Part shown: positions 1 to 5,423 of the stretch, in pieces | How the letters are laid out: every line of letters starts with the position of its first letter | Position numbering within the stretch: the first letter of the stretch is position 1 | DNA from: Candidatus Dadabacteria bacterium | GTDB lineage: Bacteria > Desulfobacterota_D > UBA1144 > Nemesobacterales > UBA2774 | DNA length: 7,846 nt | Assembly: GCA_030632765.1 (NCBI GenBank) | Contig: DAOVUC010000066.1 | Location: 1 to 7,846 of the forward strand | Direction: 5' to 3' | Made by a program: the position numbers and the translations under genes | Notes under the pieces: model-generated | Databases searched by the model: none | What the model was told of the DNA's origin: nothing | Seen by the model: the letters and a program-made list of their open reading frames with translations, nothing else

Positions 1-97
1 TATTTTTGTATATCTCCAGACACTGCCACCCGTCGTAAACGATGTCCCCATGCGCATCCCCCCTGAGGATGAGCTTTTTGAAGATGAGGATATTTAA
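1..97 (+). CDS. C-terminal end of a probable c-type cytochrome (partial)
   Basis: An open frame runs in from the left edge (first full codon at position 2) and stops at TAA 95-97, giving 31 residues. The stretch VYLQTLPPV resembles the last helix of class I cytochrome c domains, which commonly ends in a YL-x-S/T-LPP pattern packing against the haem. It is followed by a short acidic tail ending ELFEDEDI. The haem-binding CxxCH motif would lie upstream, outside the window, so the family call rests on the C-terminal signature alone. Codon choice and the clean acidic end look like real coding sequence. If correct, the protein is a periplasmic or membrane-attached electron carrier. Chance translation of a non-coding edge remains possible. 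Confidence 0.45.
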   Translation, partial: IFVYLQTLPPVVNDVPMRIPPEDELFEDEDI

Positions 98-148
98 GAC
101 GATACATTATCCCTTGCAAGTTTCATCATTTGCCTATCCCATATCAAT

Positions 149-176
149 TTGCAAATATCCCTACACTAAGCATAAT
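149..176 (+). promoter_or_regulatory. Putative sigma-70-type promoter for the 134-residue gene
   Basis: TTGCAA at 149-154 (four of six matches to TTGACA) is followed after 16 bp by CATAAT at 171-176 (five of six matches to TATAAT). Transcription would start near 183, leaving a leader of about 43 nt before the ATG at 226. The rest of the gap 98-225 is AT-rich and holds only a weak ATTTGC/GCAAAT inverted repeat (128-133 and 151-156) overlapping the -35 element. Confidence 0.35.
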
Positions 177-225
177 AAAACAAGCTTTTTACAGCTGCCG
201 ACACCAATAAAAAGGGGCCAGCGCA

Positions 226-630
226 ATGATAAACAATGTAGATGAATTTATGGAAGAGTTCGAAAAGCATAAGGATAAGGTAGATTGGTACCTCCATGCG
301 CCCACACCTTTTGCCGACTACACGCAGTTAAGGGGTAGGGACGTCCTCTGCTCCCCGCTTACCGTTATGTGCACCCCTCCCGTGCACGTTTATCTGGATT
401 TTATCGATCTTGAAGCCGAAATACATCATACTTTCGTAAGAGTGGTAATGGCAGCTGCGGATCACAGCGTTTTTGGTCTCCAGGAAGCGGTTGTAAAATT
501 CCCTGTTTCAGAGTTCCCCATGAGCCGGGCTCCTGAAGCGCTAGAGCTTCGCCTGCGTCTCCTGGAGGTGCTCGGAATTGAAGACAATATCACATCCGAA
601 GGCGGCTCCTCCGAAGAAGGCGCGTTCTAG
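226..630 (+). CDS. Conserved-looking hypothetical protein, 134 residues, cytoplasmic
   Basis: I do not recognise this protein. It starts at ATG with AAGGGG (212-217) eight bases upstream and ends at TAG 628-630. There is no signal peptide or membrane segment. The N-terminus is charged and helical (DEFMEEFEKHKDKVDW). The middle alternates hydrophobic residues as in a beta-rich fold (HVYLDFIDLEAEIHHTFVRVVMAA). A leucine-rich helix (residues about 105-120) precedes a low-complexity acidic tail of Ser, Gly and Glu. Two cysteines (Cys42 and Cys49) sit close together in LCSPLTVMC, but no metal motif is evident. A single small orphan gene with its own promoter, followed with no gap by a structured repeat (630-760), recalls gene-cassette architecture, though no integrase or classical attC is present. 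Coding status is likely; function is unknown. Confidence 0.75.
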   Translation: MINNVDEFMEEFEKHKDKVDWYLHAPTPFADYTQLRGRDVLCSPLTVMCTPPVHVYLDFIDLEAEIHHTFVRVVMAAADHSVFGLQEAVVKFPVSEFPMSRAPEALELRLRLLEVLGIEDNITSEGGSSEEGAF

Positions 631-760
631 CGGGGAACCCCCGCAGGTATACAAGTTCTAAGTAGATAATGTGACTAATAAAACTATAGAGTTTCTATGT
701 AGCTGGAGAGTTTCAGAGACATTGCAAATAAGGACACATTGTGTCCCGGACATTGTCCGC
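630..760 (+). repeat. Structured dispersed repeat, copy A (four hairpins)
   Basis: This stretch aligns without gaps to 6739-6869. The 118 bp from 643 match at about 93 positions by hand count. Four hairpins are visible. H1 is GCGGGG-AAC-CCCCGC (630-644). H2 is AAACT-ATAG-AGTTT (681-694). H3 is GGACACA-T-TGTGTCC (732-746). H4 is CGGAC-ATT-GTCCG (747-759). Between H1 and H2 lies a near-invariant single-stranded box, AGGTATACAAGTTCTAA (645-661), then a roughly 13-base variable stretch. H1 differs from copy B at four base pairs but stays fully paired, so structure is conserved over sequence. The element begins on the last base of the upstream stop codon, so H1 may also act as that gene's 3' end. 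No U-tract follows. It could be a structured RNA or a REP/MITE-like element. Confidence 0.8.
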
Positions 761-857
761 TGCCTCCGCACGCAAACTATTTCTAACTTCCTGTAACTAT
801 AGTTAAATCTGGATTGGTTCCAATTAAATATGCTTCTTAGAGATAGGGGTAGGGGGT
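761..857. other. Intergenic spacer between repeat A and the AlbA_2 gene
   Basis: No gene is visible. TAACTATAGTTA (794-805) is a perfect 12-bp palindrome. ATTGG-TT-CCAAT (813-824) forms a 5-bp hairpin 34 bases past the stop of the minus-strand AlbA_2 gene and could help end its transcript, but it lacks a T-tract. Weak similarity to copy B (CCGCACGCA against TCGCATGCA) continues to about 774 with a small gap. Confidence 0.4.
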
Positions 858-1646
858 CTATTTGTTCCCCCACCTGGTCGAAATATACTCAACCGCTTCC
901 TGCACGTTTAGCTCTCGTGTGCTGACGCCCGTGCGTAGGTAAAATTTAAGTGCATTGCCCTCTTTTATATAGATAGGGCGGTGGGATTTTCCTGTTATCA
1001 CGCGGCATACATCGTTACCTCCAACCTCGTGAAAAACTAGCTGCAGATACTGACACGCGTCCGTGCCGAGATTCCTTGCGACAGCGGTCATAACGGCCTG
1101 TTCAAAACCGTCACGGTCCTTTTTCTTAAGTATATTGTAATCGCCCTTAAGGCCCAGAATCTCCCCGTCATCCGCGACCCCTATAATCAACGAGCCGCCT
1201 TCGCCGTTCATAAACCCTGCAAGTGTTTTTAGAATTACGTCTTCAAGAGCTCTATTTGGTTTGGACTCTTTAATATCCCATTTGAATGAGGATTTAAATT
1301 CAGCGGTTGCGCTCTCACCGTGTGAGATAAGTGCAAGTAAATCTTTTTGAAGCTCATCGCTAAGCTGTTTTATTTGCGCCGTGCTTTTATAAAGAGAGTT
1401 AAAGAAAAATGCCGCAAGTAATCCTAGAAAAGCGCCGACCCCCGCATAGAAGGGAACTTTAACCGGATAATGCCCTGTTATCCCAAGCCATAATTGCTCA
1501 AGAGCAAATTCCAAACCGATGCCCGTGTTAGGGTCGTGCTCATGGAAATACACAAATTCATTAACGGGGTACAAGAAAAATACCCCTATAAAAGCCCCTG
1601 CCAATATTGGGATCAAAAACAACAGCGAAGTACGTCTCTTTAACAT
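858..1646 (-). CDS. Membrane-anchored AlbA_2 (Schlafen-type) domain protein
   Basis: The 262-residue protein has two hydrophobic segments (about residues 7-26 and 67-84) flanking an extracytoplasmic loop of about 40 residues. A linker helix (85-108) follows, then a cytoplasmic AlbA_2 domain from about 109 to 255. Family hallmarks are ESATAEFKSSFKWD (111-124), GGSLIIGVADDGEILGL (150-166) and FYLRTGVSTREL (235-246). AlbA_2 domains are annotated as putative nucleic-acid-binding modules related to the Schlafen core. They usually sit N-terminal to a helix-turn-helix or ATPase-like region, whereas here the domain is C-terminal behind a membrane anchor. The usual downstream extension is absent, which fits the short membrane-tethered subfamily. 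The start is ATG 1644-1646. No Shine-Dalgarno is visible, and a perfect TATAAT sits nine bases upstream. The ligand and biological role are unknown. Confidence 0.85.
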   Translation of the reverse strand: MLKRRTSLLFLIPILAGAFIGVFFLYPVNEFVYFHEHDPNTGIGLEFALEQLWLGITGHYPVKVPFYAGVGAFLGLLAAFFFNSLYKSTAQIKQLSDELQKDLLALISHGESATAEFKSSFKWDIKESKPNRALEDVILKTLAGFMNGEGGSLIIGVADDGEILGLKGDYNILKKKDRDGFEQAVMTAVARNLGTDACQYLQLVFHEVGGNDVCRVITGKSHRPIYIKEGNALKFYLRTGVSTRELNVQEAVEYISTRWGNK

Positions 1647-1655
1647 AGGTGCACT

Positions 1656-1661
1656 ATTATA
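1656..1661 (-). promoter_or_regulatory. Perfect -10 box (TATAAT) implying a near-leaderless AlbA_2 transcript
   Basis: Read on the minus strand, TATAAT is followed by AGTGCACCT and then the ATG of the AlbA_2 gene. A start site about seven bases downstream of the -10 box lies within two or three bases of the ATG, leaving no room for a Shine-Dalgarno. The -35 region is poor at 16-18 bp spacing, so the call rests on the -10 hexamer alone. Confidence 0.4.
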
Positions 1662-1718
1662 AAGTAGGAATCACAAAAACGATAGAATAAATAATCAACA
1701 CTAAATTAATGACTGTGA

Positions 1719-1769
1719 ATATTAGAGAACCTTAATATCTCAAAATCGCTCTAATCTGTGGTAATATTA
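1719..1769 (+). promoter_or_regulatory. AT palindromes and putative -10 upstream of the DUF2721 gene
   Basis: The divergent gap 1647-1797 contains ATATTA (1719-1724), its inverse TAATAT (1733-1738) and the palindrome TAATATTA (1762-1769). TAATAT at 1762-1767 is placed suitably for a -10 box giving a leader of about 24 nt that ends in the AAGGAGA Shine-Dalgarno (1784-1790). No good -35 is seen. The repeated TAATAT words could be operator half-sites, or simply reflect AT-rich sequence. Confidence 0.25.
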
Positions 1770-1797
1770 ACTTTCATTCTCATAAGGAGAGTCTAAT

Positions 1798-2223
1798 ATG
1801 GATACGAACGCGCTTGAGCTGCTTATACCTCTTACCTATATACCAGGGGTCGCTCTACTTATAATGTCCACGTCACAAAGATATTCATATGTAAACAGCA
1901 CGATCCATGAATTCTCTGAGGAGGAATGTAGGATACAGACAGATAGAGTGAAGCAGGAACTTAGAAGGGCACATCTATTTAGGAACAGTCTCTTAGCCCT
2001 TTATTTAAGCGTTGTGTTCTTTTCTCTTGGCTCACTCGTCGCGTTTCTTGTAAACGCATGGGGGATCACAACTTCAACAGCTGTACTAGAGATCGCAACT
2101 ATTTTAGGTGTCTTCTGCATTGTTTTTGCTGTGGCAAAGCTTGCAGCAGAGTCCATTCTCTCACTCGATATTATTAAGCGCCATGCCAGGCGGCATGAGG
2201 ACAAGACTGACGATTCACAATGA
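1798..2223 (+). CDS. DUF2721 family membrane protein
   Basis: The 141-residue protein has three predicted membrane helices (about residues 7-24, 62-88 and 95-120). A charged amphipathic stretch (35-58) separates the first two, and the cytoplasmic tail is basic then acidic (KRHARRHEDKTDDSQ). An N-terminal helix ending in a conserved-looking LLIMSTSQRYS, then an amphipathic EE-R-Q-R-L region leading into two packed helices, matches the layout of DUF2721 proteins, whose function is unknown. The start is ATG at 1798 with a strong AAGGAGA seven bases upstream. The stop overlaps the start of the next gene (ATGA at 2220-2223), so the two are almost certainly co-transcribed and translationally coupled. 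The family call comes from recalled pattern, not from a search. Confidence 0.7.
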   Translation: MDTNALELLIPLTYIPGVALLIMSTSQRYSYVNSTIHEFSEEECRIQTDRVKQELRRAHLFRNSLLALYLSVVFFSLGSLVAFLVNAWGITTSTAVLEIATILGVFCIVFAVAKLAAESILSLDIIKRHARRHEDKTDDSQ

Positions 2224-2573
2224 GTGATCTGGACCTGCTATTTGAGAAATTAGCTAAATCCCGTTTTAGATCAAGCTTTAAATTAAAAGGGAGAGAGCTC
2301 GAATATCTAAAATCCAAAGGGGTCAATATTATTCTTGAGCATGGACGGGAATTTATAGCAACGAGGCTTGCCCCTGCCAACCCGCCAAACGACGGCAAGC
2401 AGACCCCGATGCGTAACCACCCTGTATTTATAGCCCAGCACGCAACCGCTACATGCTGCCGCAAGTGCCTCCAAAAGTGGCATGAAATCCCCGCCAAGGA
2501 TCATGAACTTTCTCAAGAAGAGAGGGGATATGTACTTATAGTTTTAGAGCGCTGGATTAGGGATTATCTCTAA
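2220..2573 (+). CDS. DUF4186 family protein
   Basis: The 117-residue soluble protein carries the hallmark block of DUF4186: SRFRSSFKLK near the N-terminus (14-23), EHGREFIATRLAP (40-52), NDGKQTPMRNHPVFIAQHA (57-75) and TCCRKCLQKWH (78-88). Its length fits a complete family member. His74, Cys79, Cys80, Cys83 and His88 cluster tightly and could form a metal site; that is inference, since the family has no established activity that I know of. The ATG overlaps the stop of the DUF2721 gene by 4 bp (ATGA), so translation probably depends on re-initiation; no separate Shine-Dalgarno is obvious inside the upstream gene. It is the last gene of the two-gene unit; a 309-bp gap follows. Confidence 0.88.
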   Translation: MSDLDLLFEKLAKSRFRSSFKLKGRELEYLKSKGVNIILEHGREFIATRLAPANPPNDGKQTPMRNHPVFIAQHATATCCRKCLQKWHEIPAKDHELSQEERGYVLIVLERWIRDYL

Positions 2574-2882
2574 AGAATTCTAATTTGTTGCTCTCTCCAT
2601 GCTCATTTGTACACCCATTACTACTTTACTATAAAGAGTTTCGTTTAACCGCCTTTAAATACTCTACTATATCTATCTGCAAATATACATACAAATTGAA
2701 ATTGTTCTGAGATTTCAGCAAGAGTAGGGCGTAATCAAAGGGAAATTAGACATTTCAGGCTTTTATGGATACCTTTTAATTTCTTGTCCGCTCATGTAAA
2801 ATTCTTGCGCGGTAAAATAAATGTAATAAAAACACATAAGGTAAGTTAATATATAAATCCCAACATACCCAGGAGGTATTAT
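2574..2882. other. 309-bp AT-rich intergenic region with no gene
   Basis: No coding frame with a plausible start was found. CTTTA-CTA-TAAAG (2624-2636) is a short perfect hairpin about 50 bases after the DUF4186 stop and may weakly assist termination. TAAAAT (2813-2818) is a possible -10 for the secreted protein downstream, but no well-spaced -35 is visible. The last bases hold AGGAGG (2871-2876), a consensus Shine-Dalgarno six bases from the ATG at 2883. Short words resembling the structured repeat (TTGTCCGCT at 2784-2792) are not in repeat order and are not counted as a copy. Confidence 0.5.
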
Positions 2883-3452
2883 ATGAGATTTGTATTATTT
2901 TCTTTAATTGTTTTAATGCTTACGGCGGGTTTCGCCATGGCAGAGAAGCCGGAAAAGAAAGAAAAGCCCAGGGAAGGTTTCAGGAAAGAAAGAGTACACA
3001 GAATAAGGAGCGGCAAATACAGCAGGATGCTTATAAGCATGGTTCAGAAAACTGGCAAACTTGATCTTACTGAACAGCAGAAAGACCGCGTAAATACAAT
3101 TAGGTCGAAATATATTTCTCCTATTATTTCAGAAGAAAATCAATCCCGCGCTCTGCAAAGAAAATTTATGAGCCAGCTGCACGATCCTCAGTTCAATCCT
3201 TCGACATTGAAGACTACGGCTAAGGAAACCGATGAGGCTAACGCAAAGATTGCGGATATGTTCATAGATGGTATGGCAGCCCTAAGGGAAGCAGTGGGAC
3301 CAAAGAATTATGCTAAGCTAACGCCGGCTGCATATATTGACAGACGCACTCTGATAAAATTAAAAAACGAAGAAATGGCTAGAGTACAGAAGCAAGCCGC
3401 CGAGTCGAATGCCAATAAAGAACCTGCAAGTAAATCAAATACAAGTGAATAA
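2883..3452 (+). CDS. Secreted LTxxQ-motif (Spy/CpxP-like) periplasmic protein
   Basis: The 189-residue protein opens with a classical signal peptide (hydrophobic core 4-18, AMA cleavage site after residue 20). The mature part starts with a Lys/Glu-rich segment. LDLTEQQKDRVNTIRSKY (60-77) matches the LTxxQ repeat of the Spy/CpxP/CnrX-type family. Long amphipathic helices follow, and a second, degenerate copy may be KLTPAAY (145-151), lacking the Gln. The C-terminus is polar low complexity. Spy-like proteins are periplasmic helical chaperones or metal-stress sensors; which role applies here cannot be read from sequence. There are no cysteines or His-rich metal site. The start is fixed by a perfect AGGAGG six bases upstream. 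It stands alone and is followed by a strong hairpin, so it is probably monocistronic. Confidence 0.7.
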   Translation: MRFVLFSLIVLMLTAGFAMAEKPEKKEKPREGFRKERVHRIRSGKYSRMLISMVQKTGKLDLTEQQKDRVNTIRSKYISPIISEENQSRALQRKFMSQLHDPQFNPSTLKTTAKETDEANAKIADMFIDGMAALREAVGPKNYAKLTPAAYIDRRTLIKLKNEEMARVQKQAAESNANKEPASKSNTSE

Positions 3453-3477
3453 TGTTTTAACGGCCTAATGATACAGT

Positions 3478-3528
3478 ATAGGGATGTATGCATGAGTACT
3501 TGGCGGGAAAATGCATACATACTCCTAT
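3478..3528. terminator. Long hairpin after the Spy-like gene (possible terminator)
   Basis: A perfect 10-bp inverted repeat, ATGTATGCAT (3484-3493) and ATGCATACAT (3511-3520), is extended after a small internal loop by ATAGG (3478-3482) and CCTAT (3524-3528). The apical loop is 17 nt. It lies 25 bases after the Spy-like stop. The trailing sequence is pyrimidine-rich (CCTCTTGCCCTTT) rather than a clean T-run, so intrinsic termination is uncertain. A protein-binding dyad in front of the next gene is the alternative. Confidence 0.4.
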
Positions 3529-3599
3529 CCTCTTGCCCTTTAATTTTCGCTTCCAAATAACGATTTACACTTTTTGAGAATCTCTATGAGGAACAAGTT

Positions 3600-4229
3600 G
3601 TGAAACCCCGCATGTATATACTCTTATTTCTAGGTGTGTTTTCCTTAATAGGGGCGGTTTCGTGCGCTCAAAAGGACATTAGCGAGCCAGCGCCTGTGGT
3701 TGAAGACGTTGCTCAATCTAAAACCGCAAAAGAGACCAATCCGGTCATTGAGCAGGTAACCACACAGGAGCATAATAAAACGGTCATTGAGCGGATAACC
3801 GCTAAAGTTGAGGAAGACACTGCCGTAACATACCCCAGGCCAGTCAAAATTAAGAGTTACACGCCGAGCTCTAAAGATGACTCATGGTTTCTTGTGGGAG
3901 GGGTTACGGGAGATAGGGCTTATTCCATATTCGTAGACCCACAAACAATTGAGACTAAAAAGGACCTGATTACTTCCTGGAGCAAGCTTAAGTTTGAAGG
4001 GACTGAGCGCGATAATGACGGACTCTTATACAAAGAAGTGCGGATCAATTCGTCTGTGGACTGTGAGAGAAGGACATACTCTTATACGGATTCCAAATTC
4101 TACGACGCCCTGGGAAGGCTTGTAGAAAATCAGGTTGTTCTCTATGACCCCCAGCCCATTATCGAAGGCACAGTCAGTGCAAAAATTGCCGACTTTGTCT
4201 GCGGGTACCAACTTAACATCCCCGAGTAG
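3600..4229 (+). CDS. Lipoprotein with surface-adhesin protein E-like domain
   Basis: The 209-residue protein has a lipoprotein signal peptide: hydrophobic stretch 5-20 and lipobox AVSC with Cys22 as the acylation site. A Glu/Thr/Val-rich linker (23-90) contains a short duplicated unit (VIEQVT 49-54, VIERIT 62-67). The domain at about 95-203 follows the pattern of the surface-adhesin protein E family: SWFLVG, IFVDPQTI, ITSWSKLKF, a Cys155 in VDCERRTY and a closing Cys201 in IADFVCGY. The two cysteines probably form the family disulfide. Members are small, often outer-membrane lipoproteins; adhesion is known for the Haemophilus prototype and should not be assumed here. Translation starts at GTG 3600 with GAGGA (3588-3592) seven bases upstream. 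The only nearby ATG (3586) runs into a stop after five codons, so GTG is the start. Confidence 0.7.
   Translation: MKPRMYILLFLGVFSLIGAVSCAQKDISEPAPVVEDVAQSKTAKETNPVIEQVTTQEHNKTVIERITAKVEEDTAVTYPRPVKIKSYTPSSKDDSWFLVGGVTGDRAYSIFVDPQTIETKKDLITSWSKLKFEGTERDNDGLLYKEVRINSSVDCERRTYSYTDSKFYDALGRLVENQVVLYDPQPIIEGTVSAKIADFVCGYQLNIPE
3742..3802 (+). repeat. In-frame direct repeat inside the lipoprotein linker
   Basis: CGGTCATTGAGC occurs exactly at 3742-3753 and 3781-3792, with the similarity continuing so that 19 of 22 bases match. The period is 39 bp (13 codons), so the duplication keeps frame and repeats VIE-Q/R-V/I-T in the tether between the lipidated Cys and the folded domain. Confidence 0.75.
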
Positions 4230-4329
4230 ATTGTTATCCGAATGTACTGGGTTATAGCTATTGTTGTTTAAATAAGCCTTGGTGGCTAAAAACTCGAAAA
4301 AGTATATCCCAATTTACTCCAAACCGTGT

Positions 4330-4385
4330 ATATTACTGAGCTAATTCAAACACATTCGTGTTATGTTTCGAAAAAACAGTAATAT
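4330..4385 (+). promoter_or_regulatory. Possible structured leader upstream of trpS
   Basis: ATATTACTG (4330-4338) and CAGTAATAT (4377-4385) form a perfect 9-bp outer stem. Inside it either TTCAAACA (4345-4352) pairs with TGTTTCGAA (4364-4372, one bulged C), or the smaller AACAC-ATTC-GTGTT (4349-4362) forms; the two inner pairings are mutually exclusive. The structure ends 15 bases before the trpS Shine-Dalgarno. No T-box sequence or tryptophan-rich leader peptide is seen. AT-rich inverted repeats of this length can arise by chance. Confidence 0.35.
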
Positions 4386-4400
4386 GTGTTGAAAAGGTGT

Positions 4401-4406
4401 AGGAGG
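4401..4406 (+). promoter_or_regulatory. Shine-Dalgarno that fixes the trpS start
   Basis: AGGAGG lies 12 bases before the ATG at 4419. A longer frame beginning at GTG 4386 would bury this site inside the coding sequence and add an 11-residue basic extension (MLKRCRRIINI) absent from the family, so 4419 is preferred. The spacing is longer than usual. Confidence 0.65.
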
Positions 4407-4418
4407 ATTATTAATATT

Positions 4419-5423
4419 ATGGCAGATGACAGACCGATACTAGTAACCGGAGACAGACCTACGGGCAGGCTTCACCTTGGCCACCTGGTGGGCTCGCTCT
4501 ATAACCGGATCGCATTCCAGAATGAATATAACTGCTTTTTTCTTGTAGCTGATCTCCATATGCTCACAACGCACTATGATAAGGTAGGAGAGGTTGAGCA
4601 AAACACCCTTGAGATGGTTATGGACTGGCTCAGTGTTGGCATGGACCCTGAAAAGTCGACCTTCTACATCCAGTCGCAGATTCCCTACATCACCGAGCTA
4701 TACGCCATGCTCGCAATGATATGCGGGGTGCCAAGGGCTGAGAGAATACCAACACTTAAAGAGAAAATCCAAGACATGGGGGTAGGGGATAACTACTCCG
4801 TGGGGCTTCTTGGATACCCGGTGCTTATGGCGGCTGACATCCTTATGTTTAAAGCCACCAAAGTCCCTGTGGGTGATGACCAGTTAAGCCACGTTGAGCT
4901 TACTCGTGAGCTTGCAAGGAGATTTAATTTCCTATACGGTGAGTTTTTCCAGGAGCCCGACCCTGTGATAAGTAAAACATCACGACTTGTAGGCACTGAT
5001 GGGGACAGAAAGATGAGTAAGAGTCTTGATAACTGCATTTATCTCTCTGACGATGAGGGGCAAGTAAGCAAACGTGTGATGAGCATGTTCACCGACCCAA
5101 ACCGTATAAGGGCCGATATACCCGGCAAGGTTGAGGGGAACCCTGTGTTTATCTACCACGATGCTTTTAACAAAAACACAGCGGAGATAGACGACCTTAA
5201 GGACCGCTACAGAACGGGCAATGTTGGGGATGTTGAGGTAAAGAAAAAACTTACAGCTGCAATTAACGAGCTTCTGGAGCCTTTCAGAGAAAGACGCAGT
5301 GAATTTGAGAAACGACCGGATGACGTGCGTGATATTCTTAGAGACGGCACCAAACGCGCAAAAGAGGCGGCGCACGAGAACATGGATCAGATCATAAATG
5401 CTATGGGACTCTTTAAACCATAG
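4419..5423 (+). CDS. trpS: Tryptophanyl-tRNA synthetase
   Basis: This 334-residue class I aminoacyl-tRNA synthetase joins tryptophan to tRNA-Trp in the cytoplasm using ATP. The N-terminal Rossmann fold has TGDRPTGRLHLGH (10-22), with HLGH as the HIGH signature. KMSKS is intact at 198-202 in GDRKMSKSLDN. Also visible are FIQSQIP-type recognition segments, the YPVLMAADIL helix and VPVGDDQ. Length matches bacterial TrpRS. The TGDRPTG motif and the C-terminal RERRxEF...REAAxENM-type helix resemble the TrpRS type seen in many Firmicutes rather than the GIQPSG type of Escherichia coli and Bacillus subtilis. That is remembered family pattern and should be tested by a tree. It is transcribed alone, convergent with a minus-strand membrane-protein gene only 14 bp away. 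A possible folded leader lies upstream. Confidence 0.97.
   Translation: MADDRPILVTGDRPTGRLHLGHLVGSLYNRIAFQNEYNCFFLVADLHMLTTHYDKVGEVEQNTLEMVMDWLSVGMDPEKSTFYIQSQIPYITELYAMLAMICGVPRAERIPTLKEKIQDMGVGDNYSVGLLGYPVLMAADILMFKATKVPVGDDQLSHVELTRELARRFNFLYGEFFQEPDPVISKTSRLVGTDGDRKMSKSLDNCIYLSDDEGQVSKRVMSMFTDPNRIRADIPGKVEGNPVFIYHDAFNKNTAEIDDLKDRYRTGNVGDVEVKKKLTAAINELLEPFRERRSEFEKRPDDVRDILRDGTKRAKEAAHENMDQIINAMGLFKP

Noticed and set aside
42..245. 67-codon plus-strand frame at the left edge
   Set aside because: It overlaps the better-supported C-terminal frame ending at 97 and the promoter at 149-176, has no ribosome site, and its translation has no protein-like pattern.
630..700. Classical integron attC site
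   Set aside because: AAC and GTT cores are only 16 bases apart, the L boxes are missing, housekeeping genes separate the two copies, and no integrase is seen.
658..873. Minus-strand frame across repeat copy A
   Set aside because: It lies over the non-coding structured repeat and has no homologous frame preserved in copy B; it also overlaps the end of the AlbA_2 gene.
2623..2792. Possible third, degenerate copy of the structured repeat (ACTATAAAGAGTTTC, CATACAAATT, TTGTCCGCT)
   Set aside because: The words occur in a different order and spacing from copies A and B and no hairpin H1 or H3 is present; the matches are short enough to be chance.
3586..3603. Five-codon mini-gene (MRNKL) whose stop overlaps the lipoprotein GTG
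   Set aside because: It contains the lipoprotein's own Shine-Dalgarno and has no convincing ribosome site; most likely coincidence.
4275..4287. AGCC-TTGGT-GGCT hairpin after the adhesin-E-like gene as a terminator
   Set aside because: The four-base-pair stem is followed by A-rich rather than T-rich sequence on the transcribed strand, so it does not look like an intrinsic terminator.
4386..4418. Longer trpS start at GTG 4386
   Set aside because: It would place the AGGAGG site inside the gene and adds a basic peptide foreign to the family.
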